In this document: positions 1 through 10,800 of the stretch, piece after piece
Numbering within the stretch: the stretch's first letter is position 1
Layout of the letters: each line of letters opens with the position of its first letter
NCBI GenBank assembly: GCA_029339195.1
Contig: JAPTJF010000734.1
Coordinates: 1 to 17,308 of the forward strand
Reading direction: 5' to 3'
Origin: Micractinium sp. NFX-FRZ
Lineage: Eukaryota > Chlorophyta > Trebouxiophyceae > Chlorellales > Chlorellaceae
DNA: 17,308 nt
The notes under the pieces: generated by a model
Seen by the model: only the letters and a program-made list of their open reading frames with translations
The model's database searches: none
What the model was told of the DNA's origin: nothing
Position numbers and translations under genes: made by a program

Positions 1-660
1 CAGACATGCTCTCCTCTTGCAGGGGCATTGCTGGGGTGCATGGGGGGTGGGCGGCGCAGGCGGGCGCACGCGCCCATCCCCGCAGGCGTGCCAAACGCTG
101 CCGCCTGGCGGCCCGCTCCGGGGTGCTGCTGGTGGGGGTGGGCGCCGCCGGCGGGGCGGCATTTAGGCTACACTGCTAGCTCAAACACGCACCCCTCTTG
201 CAAGGTCACTACTGGTGTGTGTGGGGGCGGGCGGCGCAGGCGGGCGCACGCGCCCATGCCCGCAGGCATGCCCAATACTGCCGCCTGGCGGCCCCATCAG
301 GGGTGCTGCTGGTGGGGGGTGGGCGGCGCCGGCGGGGCGGCATTTAGGCTGCACTGCTAGCTCAGACATGCTCCCATCTTGCAGGGGCATTGCTGGTGTG
401 TGGGGGGGGTGGGCGGCGCAGGTGGGTGCACGCGCGCTTCCCCGCAGGCATACGGAATGTTGCCGCTCAGCCGCCCCCTCTTGGGCACTGCAGTGGACAC
501 GCGGGGACACCTGCCCAGTCGGTACTGCTTGCTCACACGCTCACCCCTCTTACAGATGCACTGCTGGGATATGTGGCAGGTCCTCAGCGCAGGCGGGCGC
601 ATGCACACATGCACTTCTGGCATTCTCAGCTGGCGAGTGGGCGGGTGGCTAGCGGGGCCA
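1..660 (+). repeat. Head-to-tail minisatellite, units of about 180 bases
   Basis: Three clear units and a decayed fourth follow each other, starting near 1 (cut by the window edge), 181, 361 and 541. Each begins with a pyrimidine tract ending in CTTGCAGGG or a variant, continues with GCATTGCTGG, a GGTGGGCGGCGCAGGCGGGC block, a CCCGCAGGC block, GCCGCCTGGCGGCCC and a GGGGTGCTGCTGGTGGGG block. Open frames run through on both strands, but they follow the repeat rather than a protein family. The CTTGCAG element looks like a splice acceptor, so the unit may derive from an intron/exon boundary. No coding function is claimed. Confidence 0.8.
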
Positions 661-939
661 CTGCCTGGCGGGTGGGATGGGCGGTGAGCATGGGCGTGAG
701 TTGAAAAGCAGGATCTGACTTGCTCCTGTCCCTACACATGGTATGAGACGGCTCTGCGTCGATTATGGCAAGAGAAATCAGTCGACACAGGTGCTGACAT
801 GCATTCTGAGCTGGCGAGCGGTGGGCGGAGGGTAGGGTGGGCACCGCCTGGCGGGTGGGATGGGCAGTGAGCATGTGCGCGTCCTTATGCCTGAGCCTCC
901 CTCCCCTCCGACTCATCAGCAGTGCCCCCTTAAGATGTG

Positions 940-1310
940 TGCATGATTGGGCAAGCAGCTTGGGAAAAGCCTCGCAGGTGCCGCTCGGCCTGCCCGCAGC
1001 AGTGCCCGAGAGCGGGCCGCCAGGCCACAGCGTTTGGCATGCCTGCATGCGTGCGCGCGCACGCCCCCATGCGCCACCCACCCTCCACATATCCCAGCAA
1101 TGCCCCTGCAAGAGAAATGAATGCTTGAGCAGGGAGCGCAGCCTGAGGGCAGCCCTGCAGGCGCCCGCCCCCCACCAGCAGCACCCCGGAGCGGGCCGCC
1201 AGGCGGCAGCATTTGACATGCCTGCGGGTGTGTGCGAGTGCGCCCGCCTGCGCCGCCCGCCCCACACACACCCCAGCAATCCCCCTGCAAGGAGAGAGAT
1301 CTGTTAGGCA
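940..1310 (-). repeat. Two inverted copies of the 180-base unit
   Basis: Read on the minus strand, 1310 to about 1130 and 1130 to about 945 repeat the 1-660 unit: CTTGCAGGGG, GGATTGCTGGGG, GGGCGGCGCAGGCGGGC, GCCGCCTGGCGGCCCGCTCC and GGGGTGCTGCTGGTGGGG recur in the same order. The array is therefore a large imperfect inverted repeat with about 280 bases between the arms. The spacer contains another direct repeat, CGCCTGGCGGGTGGGATGGG, near 662-683 and 846-865. Confidence 0.75.
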
Positions 1311-1870
1311 AGCAGCAAGCACCCCAGGCAGCAGTGCGGGCACCAGGGAGACACAAGGGTGGGTAAAGAGGGGGTGGGCGGGATGCAGCTGCTGCCTGCC
1401 TGAGCGCTGCGCATCGATGCACGACTGCATACCCCGCTACACACGACCCACAGGCAGCCAATGCAGAGGTGCAGTGTCTGCAGACGAACATGCAGCCCCC
1501 AGTGCAGCAGCGCAGACGAGGGCGGGGGCGACATACACCGCCGCGGGCGCCTCAACAGCGGGACTGTGCACGGTGATGAATGCAGGGTTGGAGCTGGCCC
1601 TAAAGGTGCTTTTTTTCAGCTGCTGCTGTTGAGCTGCACGGTGATGAATGCAGGATTTGACCCTGAACCACACCCACCCACTTACCCACAAAATGTAAGT
1701 CAGCAACAGTGGTTCGCGGCAATGGGCACCGCTCACACTCATAGTGTGCAGAGCGGGCAGCCGACCACCCACCCACCCACCGAGCGAGGAGGGGTTGCAT
1801 GCGCAGCAGAGGGTAGCCTGAGGGGAGCACAGCGTGCACGGGCCGCATGCCCAGCAGGCTGCCAGCTCAC
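1311..1870. other. Gene-free stretch with a 20-base direct repeat
   Basis: No exon with family resemblance was found. TGCACGGTGATGAATGCAGG occurs at 1567-1586 and again at 1635-1654, 68 bases apart, flanking a T-run and a CAGCTGCTGCTG tract. The open frame on the minus strand continuing from the last transporter exon is intron read-through. This is either a long intron of the transporter gene or sequence beyond its broken end. Confidence 0.5.
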
Positions 1871-4800
1871 CCATGGTGGAGGGGATGAAGGCGTAGCAGA
1901 GGTCGCCGGCAATCAGCATGGCACAGCCCAGCGCCAGCACCAGGTTGCGGGCGCGCACGCTGGACTTGGCTTGCAGGCCCATGGGGGTAGCCTGTGGGCA
2001 GGGGGGCAGGGTTGAGCAGGGGACATGGGGTGTGGTTTGTGGGTGTTGCTGGGCATCCCCAGCCAGGCCTGCCCCCCACAGCGCCGCGCTCCTACCACAT
2101 GCCGCCTTGCCTTGCACACCCCGCCGCCCGGCCCACATGCGGTACCGGCCACTGGCCACTGGGTGACCCAGTGCGCAGCAGTCATGCATGCAGGCGGGCA
2201 GGCAGCACACAAGGGTGATGGATGCGCTGCGGCCTAGACCACGCACTCACCAGCAGCACCACTGGAGCTTTTGAGAAGACGGTCAGCATGGGCAGCTTGG
2301 CACGATCCATGACCTGATGGCATCAGTCAGGAGGGGATAGTGGGGGGAGGACGGCGCAGGGCTGCAAGTTGGGTCAGGGTGCAGCAGACATGCGCCAGCG
2401 GCATCTGCAGCCAGCAGATGGGGGCCCCCGCCATGGGGGTCCACACCTCTGCTGCTTTCCTCAACCTAATCCTCAACCCACGCCCGAGGGCGCAATCTTC
2501 TTCCTCTTCTTCAGCTGAAGCGTGCAGGAGGAGTGGGGCGGCAGGGCTTGAAACAGGCGCAGTACTCGAAGGTGATGGTAGGGGGAACGGGTGTGCGCAT
2601 TCATCTGAGTGGATGCCGGGGCGCCAGCCTGCACATACGCTACATGGCAATGGCCACAGCTCCCTGTGCCCCTCCTCTTGGCGACTGACCCCAACTGCCC
2701 GCCCAATTTACCACCCCGCCCCACCTGGCGTGCGCTGAGGGCGGCTGCAGAGGCCTCGGCCGGTCCGCCAGCTCGCCACCCCTCCATGCCCAGCAGGCAG
2801 CCACGCACCACTGACCCACCCACACACAAAACACACACAGAAGGCGGCACCTGCAGAGCCCCGCAAACCATGCAGCCAGCTCCTCTGCCTCCCTCCCCAC
2901 CCAGCCGGCCAGCCAGGCTCAGTCCACATGTCCACCGCATGCCCACCAAAGCACCCCCCGGAGTTGGAGCACACCCACGCCCACACCTGGCGCACGCTAA
3001 AGGCGGCTGCCGCCGAGTCGCCCGACCGTGCGGCCAGCTCGCCCACCAGCGCCTTGGAGGGGGCCTCGCGCACCCCCTTGGTCATGCGGTCCAGGATCTG
3101 TGGCATGGGGGTGGTGTGCAATGCAACCATGGAACGTACTATGGAGCAGGTGAAGGTTCTGTGGCCACAGACAGCATCAGATGGTTCAGGGTTAGGGTTT
3201 TAGGGTTAAGATTCTTAGAGGGGCCTTGGTCAGGCCCTTGGGCAGGCGGTCCGCGGCCAGCCAGTACGACCCTCACCACCCGGCACCCGACCACAACTCT
3301 GCCACCCCACCACCCACCACCCTACACACCTCCACACCTTGGCGGCCATGACCCAGCTTTCAGCCGACCTGCCACTCAACCGTGCATCTGCCCCTTCCCC
3401 CCGCCCCAATCACCACCCACCCCAACCACCCACCCTAACCAGTCACTTTGGCACCCCCCACGACCCGCCCCCACCTTTGCAGTCATGATCCAGGTCACGC
3501 AGGCGGCGGTGCCCAGCGCCACGTTCACGTTGCCGATCAGCGCAAACATGGGCTTGCACAGCAGGGCGGTCATGCCCATGCCGATGATCACCATCCTGCG
3601 GGGCAGCAGGGGCAGGGCAGGGGCAGGGCAGGGTGGTGGGGCATGTGTGCATGGGGGCCAGCTGCTCCACAGGCAGGCGGGCGGCAGGGCGGACAGATTG
3701 CCAGAGCTGAAAAACAGCCGAGCTCAAGCTGTGTCCTCCACCACACACAAGCTGTCTCCTCCACCAGAGAGCGTAGCCAGGCTGGCCCTCCCCTGGACTA
3801 TGCTACTGGGGGGCAGCAGGCGCCCACCTGGCCGGCGACAGCATGTCCGCCAGGCGCCCGCTCAGCACGCCCGAGGCGCGGGTGAGGAACTGGAGCAGGG
3901 CGTGCAGGTTGCCCATCTGCGGCGGGGTGCGGGGTGCAAGGGCAACGCAGGGAAGACCAGTCGGTGGCAGGGTGGCGCCTTTGCAGGCACAGGAACACCC
4001 CCGCTCTGCCTTCCATCCAGCTGATCAGAATCTCAAGAGTGCTCCGGCCCCAGCGGCTTTCCAGCAGCTCCACCCGAGGGGCCGCGGGCCCGGCCAGCCG
4101 CTGCCGCCGCCGCACCCCCGCCCCCGCCGCCGCCCCCACACCTTTGTGTTGCTCATGTGCAGGACCTCACTCATGTAGAGCGGGAGGTAGGTGTCGTGCA
4201 GCAGGGTGGAGATGGAGGACAGCATCTGGGCTGCAGGGAGGCATGGAGGCAGGGGAACCAGGGGAGGGCTACCAGGTGGGTCCGGGCTGCAAGCGAGGGG
4301 CGCAGGGGCCCAAAGGGACCAGGAGAGAGCGGCCAGGTGGTCGGGCTGCGAGCCGGGGGGGGGGGGGGGGGCCGGCGGGGGAGAGCAGTTGGCCGGCAGA
4401 CTAGAGCTGCTGTGACTGCAAGCTGCAAGTCGTGACAGCAGCAGCGGGGTTGGGAGCCCGGCCCTTGGGTGGCCGGTGCAGGGGGGGCCGGCTGGCCAGC
4501 CTGCAGGGGTGGCTCGGGCAGGGTGCGGCCTGGGTGGATTGAGGGGCGCGGACCGCTGGAGGTCAGGGGCTGCCAGCAAGCCTTGTGCCGCACCCTGGTG
4601 CGCCCATGTGTGCTCGGTTTGGACAGGCAGGCAGAGTAAAATGAAGAGACATGAGGTTCTGAAGTAGAACAGTACACTAGTGCTCACCGCTGCTGAGCGC
4701 CAAGAGCTTTATGTTGGCTGCCGGGCTGCTGAGGGGCATGAGCAGGGCTGCCAGGCCGCTGCTGCCGCGCTGCTGCTGCTCCACCTCTGCCCCTGCTGCC

Positions 4801-5015
4801 TGCCTTGGGGTGCCATCGCCAGGTATTGAGCCTGCCGCTGCTGCTGTCACAGGTGTGTCACGAGCGCCGAGAGAGCGGCGCCACAGCGGCGGCCGCCGCT
4901 GGGCCGGGCGCCAGGGCGGTGGCGGCAGCGCCGGCAGCCGAGCAGGGTGCCGGCTGCGGAGCTGTGGCGCCTCCCGGGTAGCTGTGCGCGTGAATGCAGC
5001 AAGGGTGCTCGCCAT
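1871..5015 (-). CDS. Major facilitator superfamily transporter, incomplete, multi-exon
   Basis: The first exons chain without any phase error: 5015-4688, 4230-4142, 3916-3828, 3595-3475 and 3097-2987, giving 246 residues. The ATG at 5015 opens a basic, Ala/Arg/Pro-rich stretch of about 55 residues with almost no acidic residues, which suggests an organelle transit peptide. The membrane part follows: LLHDTYLPLYMSEVL, then a helix with LSGRLADMLSPAR, then MVIIGMGMTALLCKPMFALI, then DRMTKGVREAPSKALVGEL. This last motif matches the DRxGKGxRxAPRDAL loop of MFS permeases. Later likely exons are 2514-2447 (acidic then basic loop), 2313-2251 (LPMLTVFSKAPVVLL) and 1991-1871 (ATPMGLQAKSSVRARNLVLA plus a hydrophobic helix, as in the C-half). 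Helices 5-6 and the last helices are missing, so the gene may be broken, may have undetected exons, or may continue left of the window. Substrate unknown. Confidence 0.72.
2725..2779 (-). pseudogene. Degenerate copy of the end of a transporter exon
   Basis: The minus strand here reads AEASAAALSARQ followed by a GTGGGG donor. The real exon at 3097-2987 ends DSAAAAFSVRQ followed by GTGTGG. The nucleotide match runs from GGCGAGCTGGC through GCGCACGCCAG but needs a small indel, after which the frame changes. It could be a decayed tandem exon duplicate or a mutually exclusive exon. No matching copy of the exon's first half (the DRMTKG motif) is present, which favours decay. Confidence 0.45.
3188..3209 (+). 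repeat. Short telomere-like motif in an intron
   Basis: The sequence AGGGTTAGGGTTTTAGGG, followed by TTAA, contains one TTTTAGGG unit, the telomere repeat known for Chlamydomonas, next to a TTAGGG unit. It lies inside the transporter intron 3474-3098. It is too short to be a telomere and may be chance or an interstitial remnant. Confidence 0.4.
4355..4371 (+). repeat. Run of 17 G
   Basis: An uninterrupted G homopolymer lies inside the first transporter intron (4231-4687), surrounded by G-rich sequence. The copy number may be uncertain, because such runs are prone to sequencing error. Confidence 0.9.
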
Positions 5016-5406
5016 ATCGAGGGCTGGTGGGCGCTTGTGAGGCGGGTTTGCCGAAAGTGGTTTCAGGCGGCCGCCTCCGCGGAGGGCAGTCTTTCACCGA
5101 GGTGAATAATCTAGTAAAGAGCGGTGTGTTGGTCCGATGTTGCGTGGCTTTCAAGCGAGTGTCGTGTCGTCTCGGGGCCAGTGGCGAGGAGAGCGCTCGC
5201 GCGCGCCAGCCTGGCCCAATTTTGCAATGGCCGCCAGGTGCGCACGCTTGAGCCACAGACCGTCTGCTGGCCAGTGCTCCCTTGCTGCCATGCTGCCCTG
5301 CCCCCCACCCAGCCCCACCGGGGGCGCCCTGCATGCCGTTGACTACCGCCTGGCGGGTGCTGCCCTGCTCGCTTGCCCATGGGCTGCTCATAGCGGGCCC
5401 GGAGGA

Positions 5407-5448
5407 GGCGCTTGCAGTCTCCAATTTGGCGCTTGCAGTCTCCAGTTT
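5407..5448 (+). repeat. Tandem pair of 21-base repeats
   Basis: GGCGCTTGCAGTCTCCAATT(T) at 5407-5427 is followed directly by a copy at 5428-5448 with a single A/G difference. It lies upstream of the transporter start codon and could be a duplicated regulatory element or a simple slippage product. Confidence 0.75.
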
Positions 5449-5575
5449 GCCTATATGATTCACATGTGTCCGCCTGGAGAGTGTTACAATCACCCCACAT
5501 GAGGCCCTGTTGGACCGGGACGGGGGCGCCCCAGCGGATGACCACCGCCCGGCCATGTACGGCATGCATGCTTCG

Positions 5576-5580
5576 TTACA
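5576..5580 (-). terminator. TGTAA polyadenylation-type signal
   Basis: TGTAA is the usual poly(A) signal of volvocine green algae. This is the first one downstream of the stop codon of the large Hyp-rich gene. A second at 5484-5488 is an alternative. Confidence 0.4.
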
Positions 5581-5992
5581 TAAAATATGTATATTGATAC
5601 ACCTCAAAATATGGGTTTGCTCATAGTACTCGTTTTATAACCTTCAGCATTAGTGAGGATATAGGGGCCATGCATAGGAGAGCCAAATATTTGTGTTGCC
5701 TTATAACCACATCTATAGGTATGGTGGGCAACTTGCCGATGTTCTGAATTGCTTGGATGCGGATGGAACGGGAAAGAGCGCATGGAGGCGCAGGGCATCT
5801 GCCCACGTGGCAGGGGGGCAGCCTCTGGGTTTCGGATGGAGGGAGTGGGGTGCGGAGGATGGGCTTGTGTGTGTGTGAGTGAGCGGGTGCAGTGTGGTGC
5901 CACGCAGATGGGTGCCATGCACCAAGCAGGGTAGCCTGGGGGGCTTGTGAACAACCTGCGATGCTTTGCATCACCGGAACCGCTCAAGCAGG

Positions 5993-7897
5993 CTATGATG
6001 TCATCTCCAGCAGGACGGTTGGGGCACCCCCTGACAAGCCAAACCAGGCAGTGTTTTGCCACACTTTGAAAGCAACAAAGACATCGGAAGGGGTGGGGTT
6101 CACGCCAAATCCGTCGTTTTGCTCATCAGCATGCCACACAATCAAAGCACCATTGCTTGATGAGGCTAGCGCCAGCACGAGGGCGTACTTGGTGGCGGTG
6201 GCGTCCTGGGTGCGCCAGTCTTGAGAGAGGGTCACAGTGACGTATGAGCCATACCCGTTTGTGGCGGCAGTGGACAGGTAAAATGGAAGGTCCAAGTTGA
6301 CGACCTGGCTCACCATGGCGTCCATTGTGCGAGAGGTGCCTACGGAGCCCATGCTGGCGCCAATGGGTATGTCGTTCTCGTCCACGCGGTGCAGGGAGAG
6401 CAAGAGTGGGAGTGGCACGGTGTCCCCGGCACCATCAAGGTAGGCAGACAGGCCGAGCGTAATGGAGCTGAGGCTTGCATATGCTGGGAGTGTGAGGATG
6501 ATGGCAGCAGCGCGATTGTTGTCGAGAGGCAAGTGGCTTGCTGTAAGTGGTGCTGGAGGGATGGCGAGGTTCGATACCGTCGTGGCAACTCTGCATGTAA
6601 AAGGGTGGGCGAGGAGGGGAGAGGGGCAGTGTGAAAAAGTTGGAGCATGGCCAAGACAATTTCGATGGAAGTATGGGCAAGCATGGCGAGGCGTTCTCGA
6701 AAGTTAAGCTCACACACTTGCACGCTCAGCAGAAGGGGTTTGTTCTGCTGAGCGTAACCCCTTCTGCTGAGCGTGCAAGTGCAAAGATAATTCTAACACA
6801 ACGTGCATGTGTGTGAGGTGGGTCCTATTTGGGTGAGAGGGTGCGACCACTGATGAAGGCAATGCTCTCTTGCAATCTCCGACCAAACCAGAAGAGGGTT
6901 GAAACCCATGGGCCAATGCAAAGTGGGGCATGGGAACGTACAACAAAGCACATGGTGCACGCAACCCAAAGCACCACGGCTCAATGCAGTAAAGCACACG
7001 CCATGATGTTGCATTCGAGCTTGCGACGGCAAACGAAGAAGCAACGACACTTACGTGGGATATGACACCTGCAGCTGGAAGGGGTTGGTGTCATCGCTGA
7101 AATAGGCGGCAACGGCCACGAAGTAGTGTGTGCCAGGCTGGACCGAGATAGCGAGGGTGCTGCAGTCTTGGAACTCCGTTTGGTCATTAGCGCTGCAAGG
7201 TCAGGGAGCAATACTTGAGCCGTCAATGTTAGTCCGACACAATGGTCCGGAAACGTGAACGCTGCCCTGCTGCCCCTCGTTGGCCCCAGCCATCCAACAT
7301 TTACCCTTGCCAGCTCCACTTACTTGAGGCACTGCAGCTGTGATGAGGAACCGTCAGGTGAAGCGGAGGACCACACAGCGATGACGGTGTCAGAGGTAGT
7401 CTGCGCTGAGCAGGTGGTGAATGTTGCCTGTCCTTCTCGGTCGGCCTGCCACCTGAACATGTATCCCTTCTTGGCATTCATGCCGTACCCGTTGCAATCT
7501 GTGGGTGCAACCTCTGGTATGGCACCAGACATCTGCAACAATGGGCGCGGGTTAGGGGTGACAGGGGTGGCTAGCAAACCAGTTGGTTGTGCTGAAGCAT
7601 GGACCACCCCATGTGGCTGTTACATGGCAGGGAACAGCAGCACATGCCTGACCTACACAACTGCCTCCCTGCCTCCGGCTGCCCGCAGTCCACCCAACAG
7701 GGATGAGCAGGCCGGCGTTCGCCGGGAACAAATGCTGCTGCCCTCAAAGAACCCCCAGACTCACGCTGTACACCTCGCTCTGAAAGGGCAGCGGCGAGTT
7801 GATGGGGATGGGGTTGCCAAAGGCACCTTGGGCTGGTGGTGGGGCTGGTGGGCTCGGGGGCGGAGGCGACGGGTGGGGTGGGCTTGGCGGGGATGGG
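5993..7897 (-). other. Module 3: Pro linker, PPC-like 3, domain J2 (C-terminus)
   Basis: Exon 7897-7765 gives a PSPPSPPHPSPPPP linker and ends GNPIPINSPLPFQSEVYS. Exons 7532-7324 and 7192-7055 form the PPC-like domain: GYMFRWQADREGQATFTTC, then TTSDTVIAVWSS, NANDQTEFQDC and GTHYFVAVAAY. This matches the PPC pattern W-x-F, sTC, fDTvlavy, C..ND..C and TyYvxV. Exon 6590-5993 is domain J2, about 198 residues, with TVSNLAIP at the start, LPLLLSLHRVDENDIPIG, GYGSYVTVTLSQDW and TKYALVLALASSSNGALIVW. It ends in VLLEMTS and a TAG stop, with no membrane anchor or GPI-type tail. Confidence 0.75.
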
Positions 7898-10800
7898 CTG
7901 CAGTATGCATGCGGGGGCAGGAGGGGGCGAAAGCTTCATCAAGGAATGCATTAGTTTCCCCACCCGGATGCACCCGAGAGCTGCTTGAGCAGGGTGCCAA
8001 GGTTGGGCCGCTCCAGCTTATTTCCCTGCACTTGGTGAGCGTACAAGCTGGGCTGGTTGGCGGCTGGCAAGTCACGTGTTGACATTGCGGTAGCAAAAGC
8101 CTGCCATGCGCGGCACAAAGCAGGCGTGCTGCGGCACCGGCAAGAAGCGGCGCTCACGTTGGCTGTGAGACACGCAGCTGGAATGGCCGGGTGTCGTCGC
8201 TGTTAAAGGGGACAACTGCCACAAAGTAGTATGTGTCGAGCTGGACCGCGATGGTGAGGATGCTTGCTCGGCCGTTTTCGCTGCACGTTTGCTCCCCAAC
8301 AGGATCGTCATTAACACTGTGGGGCAAGGCCATGGGAGCAAGAAGTGGGCGGTGGGGGTGGCATGGCACAATGATGGTCTGCAAGCGCTGGCGCTGGTTT
8401 TGCTGTGCCTTGCTTGACCCGGCCAACCACCAGGTGCACTTCCCCAGCTGCCCTTACCCCAGGCATTGCAGCTCCGATGCGGGGCTTTCGGGTGAGGCGG
8501 AGGACCAGACAGCGATCATGGTGTCAGCGGTAGTCTGATCAGTGCAGGTGCTGAAGGTTGCCAATCCCTCTTGGTTGGCCTGCCACCTGAACATGTAACC
8601 CTTTTGGGCAGATGTTACGTCGAAGCAGCCCGTAGGAGCGACCTCAGGTTTGGCATCGGACATCTGCAGCAAAGGGTCGGGAGCTAGGGGCATGAAATGG
8701 GTGCCTTGCAAATCAATTCAACCGATCCGAATGAGTTAGTGGACATGTGGCAGTTAGATGGCAGCGCACAACAACACAGGCCTGGCCTGCACGGCTGCCT
8801 CCCTGCCTCAGGCAGGCCTTGCTGCGGCAGCAGGCTCCGTCTGCCAGCAGTGCACCCTGCAGGATGAGCAGCCGGCACTCTCCGGGCGCACATGCTGCTG
8901 CCAACAATGAACCCCCAGACTCACGCTGTACACCTCGCTTTGGAAGGGCAGCGGAGAGTTGATGAGGATGGGGTTGCCGTAGGCACCAAGGCCTGGCGGT
9001 GGGGCTGGTGGGCTTGGGGGCGGGGGCGGCGAGGGGGGTGGGCTCGGCGGTGGTGGGCTGCAGTATGCATGCGGGGCAGGAGGGGGCGCAAAAGAGAGAG
9101 GGTGTTTATCCTTGCCAGGCTGCGCCCGAGAGCTGCTTGAGCGGGGTGCCTAGGTTGACACCGCGCCTGCAATATTTTACTGCATGGATTGCTCATTGAG
9201 TGTGCAACCCAGGCTGGTGGGTGGCAACGACCTTGTCGGCATTGCGGAGCCAGCAATCCGCCATTTGCAGCGCTGAACATGCGTGCTGCTGTGACGGCAT
9301 TCATGCAGGACCTTTGCAGTGTCTTCTTGTGGCCGACAAGCATTGGGGCGTTGCATGCATGCTGGTGCATGCCGCCACACTCACGGGGGTGGGGCCGTGG
9401 CACGGTGCGTCAAGTCCAGCTTGATGGAGAAGAAAAGGTCGCCATAAGGCAAGGAGGACCATCCGTCATTCCATTCTCGGTGTGCCACAAAAATGTTGGA
9501 CGGGGTGGGCCGAACGCCTCGGTTCTCGGTTTGCGTGTCAGTGAGCCACGCAATGACACTTGGGTTGTCAACCGTCTCCATCGTCACCACGAGGGCATAC
9601 TTGGTAGGGTCTGTGTGGGATAAGGCCCACTCGTTTGACAGTGGCACGGTGATGTAGGATCCGTAACCATCTGCACCAGACCCAAATGGTGGAAGTGCCA
9701 CGCTGGCCACCTGCGTGACCAGGGCTTCCGCGGAGCGGGGTGCGCCAACGGGATTGCTGTTTCCGTCCACAGAGTGCAGGGAGAGCAAGAGTGGCAGCGT
9801 TGCCGCTTCGTGTGCGCCACCATAAACGTTGTACGCTGCCAGTCCAAGTGTGATGAAGTTGAGTCTGGCGTAGGGAGGCAGGTTGAGGACTGCCGCGACA
9901 CCTTTGGTGGTCACAATGCCGGCTCCTGAAAGTTGTGCACGTGGGTTGGCAAGGTTGGACACCGATGTGGAGACCTCTCTGCATGCAAGTCCATTATGCA
10001 CAAATGGCAGTGAGATAAGGTTACCACGAGATGCTGTGTCGAACGGCTGAAGAGTTGAGGAGAAAAACAAGAATGGAGAACAAGGCAGAGTAGAGCAAGA
10101 TGACGCCTAGCAGAGTAGGGTGGTGAGCAGAGCACATCAGAGCCCAGCGGAGGGGAAGAGAGGGTGCAGCAGAGCAGAGCATAGCAGAGCATAGCAGAGC
10201 ATATACACGCCATGCCCGCAGCCACTAAAGAATGACCAACACGCACAGCTACTCACGTGGTGAAGGTGACCAGCAGCTGGAGTGAGGTGCTGGGCTCGCT
10301 GGTCGAAGAAGCTGCCACAAAGTAATAGATGGTGGGGTCAACCCAAAGGGTGAGGGTGCTTGCCGAACCGAAGCTGCACTCATTGTCTTTGGCAGCAGTC
10401 CTGCGGGCATGGGCAAGATCCAGACCAGGTGAAGCCAGGGCCATTCAACAACTGACAGCACACACCCGCCCCACCCGTGCGAACGTTGCACTCTTACCCC
10501 AGGCACTGCAGCTCTGATGCGGGGCCGTCGGGTGAGGCGGAGGACCAGACAGCGATGACAGTGTCGGCGGTAGTCTGCTCCGTGCAGGTGGTGAAGGTAG
10601 CCAGCCCCTCCCTGTCTGCCTGCCACCTAAACAAGTAGCCCGGCCCTGTTGTGGCAACTTCATTGCATGTGGGAGGGGACAGCTCTGCATGTGCGTCAGA
10701 CATCTGCAGCAGTGGATGAAGGGCAAGCAGGTGGGTCATTCGGCATGGTTGTGGTTGCGGCAATGAGTGGAACACTCGTCCTGTGGGAGCTCTGCCAATC

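Larger units (their letters stand above)
5016..5992. promoter_or_regulatory. Region between the Hyp-rich gene stop and the transporter start
   Basis: Both genes run leftwards, so this stretch should hold the 3' UTR of the gene ending at 5993 and the promoter and 5' UTR of the transporter starting at 5015. TTACA on the plus strand (TGTAA on the coding strand) occurs at 5576-5580 and 5484-5488. The first would give a 3' UTR of about 410 bases. Sequence from about 5570 to 5710 is clearly more AT-rich than the surroundings. No convincing TATA box or exon was found. Confidence 0.45.

Noticed and set aside
1..660. CRISPR array
   Set aside because: The units are about 180 bases with no short repeat plus unique spacers, and the genome is eukaryotic.
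28..1491. Protein-coding repeats within the minisatellite
   Set aside because: Several frames on both strands stay open because of GC content; none shows a protein family or consistent splice structure.
4025..4687. Pro/Ser-rich minus-strand open frame of 220 codons
   Set aside because: Only 4230-4142 of it is a supported exon; the rest is intron read-through next to a 17-G run.
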